DNA from: Lachnospiraceae bacterium
GTDB taxonomy: Bacteria > Bacillota > Clostridia > Lachnospirales > Lachnospiraceae
Assembly: GCA_017437965.1 (NCBI GenBank)
Contig: JAFRWN010000073.1
Span: 1-48,115 of the forward strand
Direction: 5' to 3'
DNA: 48,115 nucleotides
Shown piece by piece: positions 7,776-15,288 of the stretch. The stretch's first letter is position 1. Every line of letters begins with the position of its first letter. A program made the translations under genes and the position numbers. Below the pieces are notes generated by a model that saw only the letters and a list, made by a program, of their open reading frames with translations, searched no databases and was not told the DNA's origin.

Positions 7776-9002
7776 TTAATATCTGTCCTTTATCGGATTT
7801 ACCGTAACATCGAATTCTGGTCTGAAGTTGAACGGATCCCTGTCCTTATCGTTCGGGCTGTTCCAGATGGTTTCCGAAATTTCCGAGTAGTAATCCTCAA
7901 TGCTCTCACCATCGGGGTGTGAGAAATATAATTTGTCGGGGTTCTTTGAAAGCTTTCTTCTTTCACCGTCGCTCTTCCAGAGTTCCTCGTAGGGCACCTG
8001 TGCAGCGATCCTGCCTTCATACGGTTTCATCAGCCTGTTGTCATCGTTCTTGTCATATCTGAAATCGAAGAAGGTATATTTGTGGAACTCAGGCACTCCG
8101 AAGAGATCCTTTATGTAGCCCCAGAGATTTTTATACTCGGTCACTCTCTTCTTTAAAGGGCCTACATTCTGATAATACCAGGTCTCCCAGCGGACGATGG
8201 TCACGTATAGTCTGATGTCCGAATCGGTAATGTAGTCGCCGAAAAGGAAACGGTTGGTTTCAAGTCTCTTGTCCAGTTTTTCAAGTGAATCGAAGAAGTC
8301 CTCGTAGGCTTCATGATGTGCTACATAGGACTGGCAGAATGCCATGCGGTAATGTGCATTGTTCACATGAGGGAAAAGCCAGTCGTTAAGCTCATCGATT
8401 TCTTTTCTGAAGCGAACCGGGTAAAGATCCGGTGCGTCGGGCTTCTGGAAGGGTCTGAAGAATACTTCAATGTAGTTTGACAGTCTGTGGTAATCGTTGT
8501 TTACCGTCTTATTTTCCTTGATATCAACGAAAGCAGGTGTCGTCGCCCTTCCCTTGAAATCCGGGTTTCCGTTTTTATAGAACTCGCTTAGGAAATATGC
8601 TCCCGAGAGCGCATCCTTATGTCCCGGCTGGTCTGCAAATCCATGACCGTATTTGTTGGTCTCGCCACTCTGGGTTGTAGTCACATCGGCTATCACATCC
8701 TGGAGTCCTAAGATGTCCCTTGCGATCACCGGTCTGTTTGACCAGTTGCAGCCGTGTGCCCAGTAGATTGCAAACCTTCCTGCCTCTGCTTTGTTGTCGC
8801 TTTCCTTTGTGCCGAAAGGTTTTATGAAGGCGTTGGGCTGGCGGATGAATGCGCCGCGCTCGTCTATTTCGGAGATGGTCTCCTTGGGACGGGGGTTGAC
8901 CCCCCTTTCCCTTGCATGCTCTTCGGCCTCGGCATCGGTATATTCCGGTGCCGTACCTTTAGCATTTTTTCTTGCAAAATTCAGATCACAACTTATTCCC
9001 AT
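7776..9002 (-). CDS. Glutathionyl-hydroquinone-reductase-like (ECM4/YqjG, GST Xi) protein
   Basis: 408 residues. It follows the layout of ECM4/YqjG proteins: N-terminal thioredoxin-like domain with the active-site Cys (Cys85 in WAHGCNWSNRP), then a helical GST C-domain with FRKEIDELNDWLFPHVNNAHYR, LFGDYITDSDIRLYVTIVRW and NLWGYIKDLFGVP. Family members usually have CPWAHR; here it is CNWSNR. The protein is about 80-100 residues longer than usual, with the extra part at the C terminus (about 325-408). Known members use glutathione to reduce glutathionyl-hydroquinones. Many Clostridia lack glutathione, so the thiol used here is uncertain. It sits directly after the binding-protein gene (11-base gap) in a sulfur import operon, suggesting it releases sulfur from a thioether, disulfide or conjugated import. 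Family assignment is firm, function is inference. Confidence 0.85.
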   Translation of the reverse strand: MGISCDLNFARKNAKGTAPEYTDAEAEEHARERGVNPRPKETISEIDERGAFIRQPNAFIKPFGTKESDNKAEAGRFAIYWAHGCNWSNRPVIARDILGLQDVIADVTTTQSGETNKYGHGFADQPGHKDALSGAYFLSEFYKNGNPDFKGRATTPAFVDIKENKTVNNDYHRLSNYIEVFFRPFQKPDAPDLYPVRFRKEIDELNDWLFPHVNNAHYRMAFCQSYVAHHEAYEDFFDSLEKLDKRLETNRFLFGDYITDSDIRLYVTIVRWETWYYQNVGPLKKRVTEYKNLWGYIKDLFGVPEFHKYTFFDFRYDKNDDNRLMKPYEGRIAAQVPYEELWKSDGERRKLSKNPDKLYFSHPDGESIEDYYSEISETIWNSPNDKDRDPFNFRPEFDVTVNPIKDRY

Positions 9003-9013
9003 TGCTTTCCTCC

Positions 9014-10195
9014 TTAGTTTGCCTTTGAATACTGCTCCGAAAGGCTCTTATATACTTCGTTGTCGGGGTTATCCTTAAGCAGTGAGTCAAGTGCCTCCTT
9101 GTAGGCTGATGAGTCGATGTTCTGCTTGATGTCGTAGCTTGAGAAATCAACGGCTGCACTTGAAAGAAGTCCTGAGTTGTAGGCTGCCTCAACATATTTT
9201 ACGATACCGTTTGTGTTGGGATCGGTCGCATACTTTGTAACTCCGCCGTAAAGATAGGTCTCAACATAATCCTTTTCCTTGCCTGAGTAATCTGCTATGG
9301 TATTTACTACCTTGCTCTTTACATCAGCATCGGTCTCACCCTTCTTGTAATACTCGAAGGCTCTGATTCTTGCTTTTTCATAGGCTACGAAGGCTGCCTT
9401 GCTGTCTGCAAGCTTCTTTGAGGATGTTACCTCACGGCAGCATACATAATCGGGCTGGAGGTCTCCGGCTGCTACAATGATTTCAAGATCATAAGCATCT
9501 GCATAAAGGAGTGCAAATTCCATCGGGAGAAAACCTACTTCGATTTCACCCTTCTGAACTGCCTGAGCGGTGTTGATGGGCTCTTCATAGTACTTGATGC
9601 TTCCGCTCTTTTCATCTTCGATTTCCTTGATCTTATCGGCTGAAACTCCGTTATCGAGAAGGTACTGTCTTGCTACGACCCATGCCGATTCGTTTCTTAC
9701 AAATCCGAGCTGTGCTCCGGTTACTGCCTCAAGATCGATCTTTGTTGAATCACTCTTGAACTTGTCTGCGTTGCCCTTCTTTGCGATCACTGCACCGCCC
9801 TCAACTGCGGTTCCTGCGATGAACTTAAGATCATATCCGGAAGCAAGTGCCTGAAGGTCGGGAACAAAACCGACTGTCAGGATGTCCAGCTGTCCGTCTC
9901 CCTCGTTGATAGCTGTCAGTGCGTTCATTCCGGAGAGGTTTACGGGATTTACTTTAACTCCCTCTTCCTCGAAGTATCCGAGCTTAAGTGCCAGGATGTT
10001 AACTGCTACCCTGATGTTTCCTGTCGGGAAGGATACATTAAGTGTACCTACGTTTTCAACTTTCTTTGCTGATTCCGAGCTGCCAGAGCTGCTTGATGAA
10101 CTGCTTTCCTTTCCGCATCCTCCTGCGATTCCTGCGGCAAGTGCCGCTGTGAGTAAAAATACTCCTGCTTTCTTAGTAATGTTTTTCAGTCTCAT
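9014..10195 (-). CDS. ABC transporter solute-binding lipoprotein, SsuA/TauA/NMT1 type
   Basis: 393 residues. A signal peptide ends in the lipobox GIAGGC (Cys27), followed by a Ser-rich linker, so it is anchored outside the membrane. The mature part opens with GTLNVSFPTGNIRVAVNILALKLGYFEEEGV, the pattern of the nitrate/sulfonate/taurine/thiamine-precursor binding family, and contains LDILTVGFVPDLQALASG. It should deliver substrate to the permease and ATPase at 5097-6823. The ATG at 10195 has GAGAG just upstream; the in-frame ATG at 10216 has no ribosome binding site. It is the first gene of the operon, as expected for the most abundant component. The family cannot be narrowed to one ligand from sequence. 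Confidence 0.92.
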   Translation of the reverse strand: MRLKNITKKAGVFLLTAALAAGIAGGCGKESSSSSSSGSSESAKKVENVGTLNVSFPTGNIRVAVNILALKLGYFEEEGVKVNPVNLSGMNALTAINEGDGQLDILTVGFVPDLQALASGYDLKFIAGTAVEGGAVIAKKGNADKFKSDSTKIDLEAVTGAQLGFVRNESAWVVARQYLLDNGVSADKIKEIEDEKSGSIKYYEEPINTAQAVQKGEIEVGFLPMEFALLYADAYDLEIIVAAGDLQPDYVCCREVTSSKKLADSKAAFVAYEKARIRAFEYYKKGETDADVKSKVVNTIADYSGKEKDYVETYLYGGVTKYATDPNTNGIVKYVEAAYNSGLLSSAAVDFSSYDIKQNIDSSAYKEALDSLLKDNPDNEVYKSLSEQYSKAN

Positions 10196-10271
10196 AATTC
10201 TCTCTTTTCCTTTCATTTTTGATTTGTCATTTCTGATATCGTTTTCGTATCTGTCTGACTTGGTAAGAGCA

Positions 10272-10300
10272 TATCACACTTTTACCCTTTTGACTAATAC
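10272..10300 (-). promoter_or_regulatory. Candidate promoter for the sulfur-compound transport operon
   Basis: On the minus strand TAGTCA and TATGCT are separated by 17 bases, each with four of six consensus positions. It is the best pair between the pepT hairpin and the binding-protein start. A weak promoter would fit activation by the LysR regulator encoded upstream; that link is inferred. Confidence 0.35.
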
Positions 10301-10312
10301 GGCAAAATAATA

Positions 10313-10341
10313 GCCGGTTATAGCTTGTGGCTATAACCGGC
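10313..10341 (-). terminator. Terminator-like 12-bp hairpin after pepT
   Basis: GCCGGTTATAGC pairs perfectly with GCTATAACCGGC over a 5-base loop. On the minus strand it is followed by TATTATTTTGCC, a T-rich tail. It separates the iscS-iscU-lysR-pepT unit from the transport operon. Confidence 0.65.
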
Positions 10342-10356
10342 GTGAAAGTTATTATC

Positions 10357-10385
10357 TGGGACAAAAGAACCGTCCCCGTGTCCCA
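10357..10385. repeat. REP-like palindrome (GGGACA...TGTCCC type)
   Basis: TGGGACA and TGTCCCA flank AAAGAACCGTCCCCG, ending on the base before the pepT stop codon. From memory, this GGGACACGGGGACGGTTC core is a dispersed intergenic palindrome seen in many Firmicutes and other bacteria. A single copy is present in the window. It may assist transcription end or mRNA 3' stability. Confidence 0.6.
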
Positions 10386-11495
10386 CTATTTAATCAGCGA
10401 AAGCACCAGCTCCGCTGCCTTTACCATTTCGTCCTCCTCGGTATATTCGGAGGTTGTATGAACATTCATCATTGCAGATGCAAGTACTATGGTCGGAATG
10501 TTCCAGGTATTTATGTTGTTGGCATCGCTGCCTCCGTAGGTTGTAACAAGCTCTGCCTGAAGTCCTGCTTCTTTAGCAGCGGACAGAAAATGCTTTACAA
10601 CCTTTTCGTTTTTATCGATATTGTAGGCTTTGATTTTCTTTTCTATTGTAATTTCAGCGCTTCCGCCTGCTTTTTCTGCCTCGTCGTTAAATCTTTTTTC
10701 AATCTCCCGTGCAAGCTTTTCGGCATGGGCATCGTCCGTGCTTCTGATTTCCCCGCCTACCACGATTTCTCCGGGAACGATATTCTTTGCGATGCCGCCG
10801 TTTATCAGGCCAAAATTTACTGTCGCATCACCAATACGTCCGCACTCTGTTTCCGACAATGCCTTTGCAGCGATACTAAGGGCATTTATGCCATCCTCGG
10901 GTGCAAAGCCTGCATGGGCACTTTTTCCTTTAATTTTTATTTCAATATCAATGATCGTAGGGGCACATATTGCGGCTGTTCCGACCTTTCCGGTAAGGTC
11001 GAGCACATATCCGTAGCCTGCCTTAAGAACCGAAGGGTCAAAAGCTGCGCTCCCGCGTCCGTAGGGTTCTTCTGCGGCAAAAAACACCACTTCTATCCTT
11101 CCGTGAGCTGGCTTATCTTCCTTAATTACTTTTAAAACCTCAAGTATTTCGGCAAGTCCCGCTGCATCGTCCGCACCAAGCACGGTTGTACCGTCTGAAG
11201 TGATACGTCCGTCCGGATGCCTTACTGCCTTTTTTGCGATTCCGGGCTTTACAGTGTCCATATGCGAGGATAAAAGGATGCTTTCCCTATCCTCAAAACC
11301 CGGAGTTGCAGGCAGATATGCAAAAATATTTCCGCTGCATTTTTCACCCGGAAGCACTTTATCTTCTGACACTATAAGGCCAAGTTTCTTAAGTTCCAGA
11401 CTTAGATAATCCGCAATCTCCGTCTCCGAAAAGGATTCGCAGTCAAACCTTGTAAGCGTAATAAATTGTCCGATAAGTCTTTCTTTATCAATCAT
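10386..11495 (-). CDS. M20-family metallopeptidase, PepT-like
   Basis: 369 residues. The metal-binding pattern of the di-zinc M20 peptidases is visible: SSHMDTV (ligand His and catalytic Asp), LGADDAAGLAEI (bridging Asp), AAEEPYGRGS (catalytic Glu-Glu), a ligand Asp in YVLDLTG and the C-terminal HTTSEY His. The dimerisation domain occupies about residues 180-290. The closest group is the tripeptidase-T-like subfamily, so cytosolic cleavage of small peptides or N-acyl amino acids is expected. It follows the LysR gene by 18 bases and ends the iscS operon. In Bacillus S-alkylcysteine pathways an M20 deacylase works with an acetyltransferase, so involvement in sulfur-compound processing is possible; housekeeping peptidase is the alternative. 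Confidence 0.85.
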   Translation of the reverse strand: MIDKERLIGQFITLTRFDCESFSETEIADYLSLELKKLGLIVSEDKVLPGEKCSGNIFAYLPATPGFEDRESILLSSHMDTVKPGIAKKAVRHPDGRITSDGTTVLGADDAAGLAEILEVLKVIKEDKPAHGRIEVVFFAAEEPYGRGSAAFDPSVLKAGYGYVLDLTGKVGTAAICAPTIIDIEIKIKGKSAHAGFAPEDGINALSIAAKALSETECGRIGDATVNFGLINGGIAKNIVPGEIVVGGEIRSTDDAHAEKLAREIEKRFNDEAEKAGGSAEITIEKKIKAYNIDKNEKVVKHFLSAAKEAGLQAELVTTYGGSDANNINTWNIPTIVLASAMMNVHTTSEYTEEDEMVKAAELVLSLIK

Positions 11496-11513
11496 TTTAC
11501 TTTATACGTATCC

Positions 11514-12434
11514 TCATTTAAGTCCGAGATATTTTTTTATTTCTTCAATATATCTCTCGCCGATATGTGAAAGCTCGAGTCCTTCTTTTTTAATATATCC
11601 GATTTCCATGATACTGTTCGGATTTTCGCTGTCCTCCTTGTATGGCACGGCAATATAGTCCCCGCCGTTAAGCTCCTCGCAGATAATACCGGAGCAGAGC
11701 GTAAAACCGTTAAGGCCTATCATCAGGTTCAGCATCGTTGCCCTGTCGTTTGCCTTTATCGTTCTCGGATAGACATTGGTCGAAAGTATCTCCTCGGAAT
11801 AATAATATGAGCCATCCTCTCCCTGCTCAAACATCAGACAGGGATACTCTGCAAGATCCGCAAGAGTAATGCTTTCATTTTTCGCAAGCGGGTGGTTTTT
11901 CCACAGGTAAACATAAGCATTGCATTTTGTAAGCGGCGTAAATTCAAGCCTGCTGGTCTTGAAAAGTCTCTCGAGCACTGCCCTGTTGAAATCGCTTAGG
12001 AAAAGTATTCCTATCTCACTCTTAAGTCCCGCTACATCGTCGATCACTTCCCTGGTCTTGGTCTCACGGATTGCGAACTCATATTCATCGGTTCCGTAGA
12101 ACTTTACAAGCTCGACAAAAGCCTTGGTCGCAAAAGAATAATGCTGGGTCGAAATACCGAAGCTCTTCTTTCTCTTTGAGCCGCTTCCGAAATTTTCAAG
12201 CAGCCTGTCATACTGATAGATTACCTGCTTTGCATATTCCAGAAACTCTGTGCCTTCGGTAGTCAATACCGCACCGCGTCCGTTACGCGAAAAAATCTTT
12301 ATGCCGACCTCCTTTTCAAGCTCGTTTATCGACGAGGTAAGGGAAGGCTGGGCGACATAAAGTATCTGCGAGGCTTTGTTGTATGAGCCGCATTCGGCTA
12401 TCGCAATAACATATTGTAGCTGGGTAAGAGTCAT
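11514..12434 (-). CDS. LysR-family transcriptional regulator
   Basis: 306 residues, typical length. The N-terminal winged helix-turn-helix spans about 1-60 (IAECGSYNKASQILYVAQPSLTSSINELEKEVG), joined by a long helix to a periplasmic-binding-protein-like effector domain (about 90-300). It binds DNA as a tetramer, with activity set by a small ligand, often O-acetylserine or a sulfur metabolite in sulfur regulators such as CysB or CymR-controlled YtlI. Here it lies 17 bases after iscU and 18 before pepT, and immediately upstream of the sulfur transport operon, which makes that operon its likely target. Unlike many LysR genes it is not divergent from its target. Ligand unknown. Confidence 0.9.
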   Translation of the reverse strand: MTLTQLQYVIAIAECGSYNKASQILYVAQPSLTSSINELEKEVGIKIFSRNGRGAVLTTEGTEFLEYAKQVIYQYDRLLENFGSGSKRKKSFGISTQHYSFATKAFVELVKFYGTDEYEFAIRETKTREVIDDVAGLKSEIGILFLSDFNRAVLERLFKTSRLEFTPLTKCNAYVYLWKNHPLAKNESITLADLAEYPCLMFEQGEDGSYYYSEEILSTNVYPRTIKANDRATMLNLMIGLNGFTLCSGIICEELNGGDYIAVPYKEDSENPNSIMEIGYIKKEGLELSHIGERYIEEIKKYLGLK

Positions 12435-12451
12435 GCCAAATCTCCGTTCAA

Positions 12452-12829
12452 TTACTTTTCCTGTCTCTTTCTGTAGTCCTCAAGGGCGGACTTTATTGCC
12501 TCCTCGGCAAGCACCGAGCAGTGCATCTTATAGTCAGGAAGTCCGTCAAGTGCCTCGGCAACAGCCTTGTTTGTAAGCTTTTCAGCCTCTGCTACCGGCT
12601 GTCCCTTTATCATTTCGGTTGCCATCGAGCTTGATGCTATCGCGCTACCGCAGCCGAAGGTTTCGAACTTTACGTCCTTTATTATATCATCTTCAATCTT
12701 AAGATACATTTTCATGATATCGCCGCACTTTGCGTTTCCGACTTCACCGATACCGTTTGCGTCCTCGATCACTCCGACGTTTCTCGGATTTCTGAAATGA
12801 TCCATTACTTTTTCACTGTATAATGCCAT
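12452..12829 (-). CDS. iscU: IscU/NifU-type iron-sulfur cluster scaffold
   Basis: 125 residues, the size of a stand-alone IscU. It carries the three scaffold cysteines in NAKCGD, FGCGSAIASSS and YKMHCSVL, with the conserved Asp after the first. It receives persulfide sulfur from the cysteine desulfurase encoded 26 bases upstream and builds 2Fe-2S or 4Fe-4S clusters in the cytosol. The adjoining iscS-iscU pair without HscA/HscB is usual in Clostridia. Its C-terminal Lys/Glu tail has no special motif. A second, longer scaffold-like protein is encoded at 15289-15981 but belongs to a different subgroup. Confidence 0.93.
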   Translation of the reverse strand: MALYSEKVMDHFRNPRNVGVIEDANGIGEVGNAKCGDIMKMYLKIEDDIIKDVKFETFGCGSAIASSSMATEMIKGQPVAEAEKLTNKAVAEALDGLPDYKMHCSVLAEEAIKSALEDYRKRQEK

Positions 12830-12855
12830 GATTTTGCCTTTCTTTATAACTTAAA

Positions 12856-14040
12856 CTACAGTATAAACTGCTTCTTTCCGCTTGTCAGATCTCTCCAGAT
12901 AGGTGAAAATCCGCGGAGATACTCAACAACTTCTTTTACGCTTTTTATGATGGTTTCGACTTCTTTCTCTGTTATGTCCTCTCCTATTGAAAGACGGAGG
13001 GATCCATGGGCCACATCATGCACCCTGCCGATTGCAAGAAGCACGTGGCTCGGATCAAGCGAACCGGAGGTACATGCACTGCCAGACGATGCCGCAATAC
13101 CCTTGTCATCAAGAAGCAGTAAAAGTGATTCTCCCTCTATTCCTTCAAAGCAGAAATTCACATTACCCGGAAGTCTCTTCGTTTCGTCTCCGTTAATTGC
13201 GGAATGGGGTATTTCCTTTAAGCCTTCTATCAGGCGGTTACGGTTCCTCTCAAGATGGGCAGCGTTTACTTCCATCTTTTCCGCAGCTTCCTTAAGTGCC
13301 ACAGCCATTGCAGCGATACCCGGCACATTCTCGGTTCCCGCACGCTTACCGCGTTCCTGCGCACCTCCTTCGATGAGGTTAAGAAGACGTATTCCCTTCT
13401 TTACATAAAGAAAGCCTGTACCCTTAGGTCCGTGAAATTTATGGCCGGATGCGGAGAGCATATCGATATTGTCAGCCTCTACATCCACAGGAATATGTCC
13501 AATTGCCTGCACAGCATCGGTATGGAAAAGCACACCCTTCTCCCTGCAGATTTTTCCGATCTCCCTTATCGGCTGAATAGTTCCGATTTCATTGTTTGCA
13601 AACATGATTGTAACGAGACAGGTATCTTCCCTTATTGCAGACGCTACCTCCTCCGGAACTACAAGTCCGTTTTCATGGACATTAAGAAGTGTTACCTCAA
13701 AGCCTTCTCTTTCAAGCTTTTTAAGAGTATGGAGAACTGCATGATGCTCGAAGGCTGAGGAAATTATGTGCTTTTTTCCCTTCTTCTCTCCGATTTTTGC
13801 GGCCGAGATTATTGCCTGGTTGTCGGCTTCGCTTCCGCCCGAAGTAAAGTATATTTCCTTTGCCCGGGCATTTATTACTTTCGCAACATCCTCCCTTGCA
13901 CTCTCAAGTATCTCCTTTGCCCTCTGGCCGAGGCTGTAAAGACTTGAAGGATTTCCGAAGTTTTCGTTGATCACGGAAAACATCCTGTTGACCGCTGCCT
14001 CACTCATTTTGGTTGTGGCAGCATTGTCGGCATATATCAT
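12856..14040 (-). CDS. iscS: Cysteine desulfurase (NifS/IscS family)
   Basis: 394 residues. Class V aminotransferase fold; PLP Lys201 in SASGHKFHGPKG, the persulfide Cys323 in SSGSACTSGSLDPSHVL, and FEHHAVLHT with the active-site His. The long loop around Cys323 is of the NifS/IscS (group I) kind. It removes sulfur from cysteine to give alanine and a protein persulfide, feeding IscU (next gene), and probably tRNA thiolation. An AGGAGG sits before the ATG. A consensus promoter lies at 14082-14110. Coupling with a LysR gene and, downstream, a sulfur import operon ties cysteine use to cysteine supply. Confidence 0.94.
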   Translation of the reverse strand: MIYADNAATTKMSEAAVNRMFSVINENFGNPSSLYSLGQRAKEILESAREDVAKVINARAKEIYFTSGGSEADNQAIISAAKIGEKKGKKHIISSAFEHHAVLHTLKKLEREGFEVTLLNVHENGLVVPEEVASAIREDTCLVTIMFANNEIGTIQPIREIGKICREKGVLFHTDAVQAIGHIPVDVEADNIDMLSASGHKFHGPKGTGFLYVKKGIRLLNLIEGGAQERGKRAGTENVPGIAAMAVALKEAAEKMEVNAAHLERNRNRLIEGLKEIPHSAINGDETKRLPGNVNFCFEGIEGESLLLLLDDKGIAASSGSACTSGSLDPSHVLLAIGRVHDVAHGSLRLSIGEDITEKEVETIIKSVKEVVEYLRGFSPIWRDLTSGKKQFIL

Positions 14041-14081
14041 AAATTATTTACCTCCTTAGTCATTGCTAACTTGCAAGGCAC

Positions 14082-14110
14082 ATTATAATACTTTATGTCT
14101 ACTATGTCAA
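14082..14110 (-). promoter_or_regulatory. Perfect consensus sigma-A promoter of iscS-iscU-lysR-pepT
   Basis: On the minus strand TTGACA (14105-14110) and TATAAT (14082-14087) are separated by exactly 17 bases. The -35 box is embedded in CTATTGACATAG, whose outer trinucleotides are inverted, and flanked by AT-rich DNA. Such strength usually implies a repressor; an Rrf2-type factor (IscR/CymR) is a guess. Confidence 0.85.
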
Positions 14111-14190
14111 TAGGTATTATAGTTTTTATTTATAACTACATCATAACTCCCCCAAAATATGATTACGGATTTTTCCGTGCTGCGCACTCT

Positions 14191-14227
14191 CAAAAAAATA
14201 TCCCGGCAGAATACTCCGCCGGGATAT
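14191..14227 (-). terminator. Rho-independent terminator after the GGGtGRT gene
   Basis: ATATCCCGGC (14198-14207) pairs perfectly with GCCGGGATAT (14218-14227), loop 10 bases. On the minus strand a run of T follows (complement of the A-run at 14192-14198). Confidence 0.9.
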
Positions 14228-14250
14228 CGGTTTCAATCAGTTTATGAAGC

Positions 14251-15270
14251 TTAGAACTTGCCAGCCTTTGCAGCCTCTTCGATAGAAACTGCTACAGAAA
14301 CTGTCATACCAACCATAGGGTTGTTACCTGCACCGATGAGACCCATCATCTCTACGTGTGCGGGAACTGAAGAAGAACCAGCAAACTGAGCGTCAGAGTG
14401 CATTCTTCCCATGGTATCGGTCATACCGTAAGATGCGGGACCTGCTGCCATGTTATCGGGATGAAGTGTACGTCCTGTACCACCGCCTGATGCAACTGAG
14501 AAGTACTTCTTGCCGGCTTCAACTCTTTCCTTCTTGTAGGTACCTGCAACGGGATGCTGGAATCTTGTAGGGTTGGTTGAGTTACCGGTGATGGAAACGT
14601 CAACGTTCTCCTTCCACATGATTGCAACACCTTCCTGTACATCGTTTGCACCGTAGCAGTTAACCTTTGCACGAGGTGAGTTAGCATCTTTGGAGTAGCA
14701 CTTTCTGAAAACTTCCTTTACTTCGCCTGTGAAGTAATCGTACTCGGTCTCAACATAAGTGAAGCCGTTGATACGGGAAATGATCTGTGCTGCGTCTTTT
14801 CCGAGACCGTTAAGGATAACGCGGAGAGGTTTGGTACGAACCTTGTTAGCCTTCTCAGCGATACCGATAGCACCCTCTGCTGCTGCGAAAGACTCATGTC
14901 CTGCAAGGAATGCGAAGCACTCTGTGTCTTCCTCAAGGAGCATCTTTCCGAGGTTACCGTGTCCAAGACCTACCTTACGGCGGTCAGCAACGGAACCGGG
15001 AATACAGAAGGACTGAAGTCCCTCACCGATAGCTGCTGCTGCTTCAGAAGCCTTTCTGCAGCCTTTCTTGATTGCGATGGCAGCACCGATGGTGTATGCC
15101 CACTTAGCATTTTCAAAACAGATGGGCTGGATGTTCTCTACCATGTGGTAAACATCAAGACCTGCATCCTTTGTAATTTTTTCAGCTTCCTCAATCGAAG
15201 AGATTCCGTACTCGGCAAGCTTTGCGAGGATCTGCTTTTCTCTTCTGTCGTATGATTCAAATAATGCCAT
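14251..15270 (-). CDS. GGGtGRT family protein
   Basis: 339 residues. The naming motif GGGTGRT is at 262-268, followed by LHPDNMAAGPASYG; cysteines are at 51, 71, 89, 118, 191 and 205. The Pfam GGGtGRT family is found in strict anaerobes and has no established function. Its regular neighbour is an IscU-like protein, encoded here 18 bases upstream (15289-15981), so the two are one transcription unit ended by the hairpin at 14191-14227. No signal peptide or membrane segment. The conserved cysteines and partner suggest cluster or metal handling, but this is inference. The region around VSITGNSTNPTRFQHPVAGTY is also strongly glycine/polar and may form a nucleotide or phosphate site. Confidence 0.9.
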   Translation of the reverse strand: MALFESYDRREKQILAKLAEYGISSIEEAEKITKDAGLDVYHMVENIQPICFENAKWAYTIGAAIAIKKGCRKASEAAAAIGEGLQSFCIPGSVADRRKVGLGHGNLGKMLLEEDTECFAFLAGHESFAAAEGAIGIAEKANKVRTKPLRVILNGLGKDAAQIISRINGFTYVETEYDYFTGEVKEVFRKCYSKDANSPRAKVNCYGANDVQEGVAIMWKENVDVSITGNSTNPTRFQHPVAGTYKKERVEAGKKYFSVASGGGTGRTLHPDNMAAGPASYGMTDTMGRMHSDAQFAGSSSVPAHVEMMGLIGAGNNPMVGMTVSVAVSIEEAAKAGKF

Positions 15271-15288
15271 TTCTTCTCTCCTCCTTTA

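Noticed and set aside
10196..10356. SAM or other sulfur-responsive riboswitch ahead of the transport operon
   Set aside because: I could not find a conserved multi-stem leader; only the terminator hairpin of pepT and a short promoter region are present.
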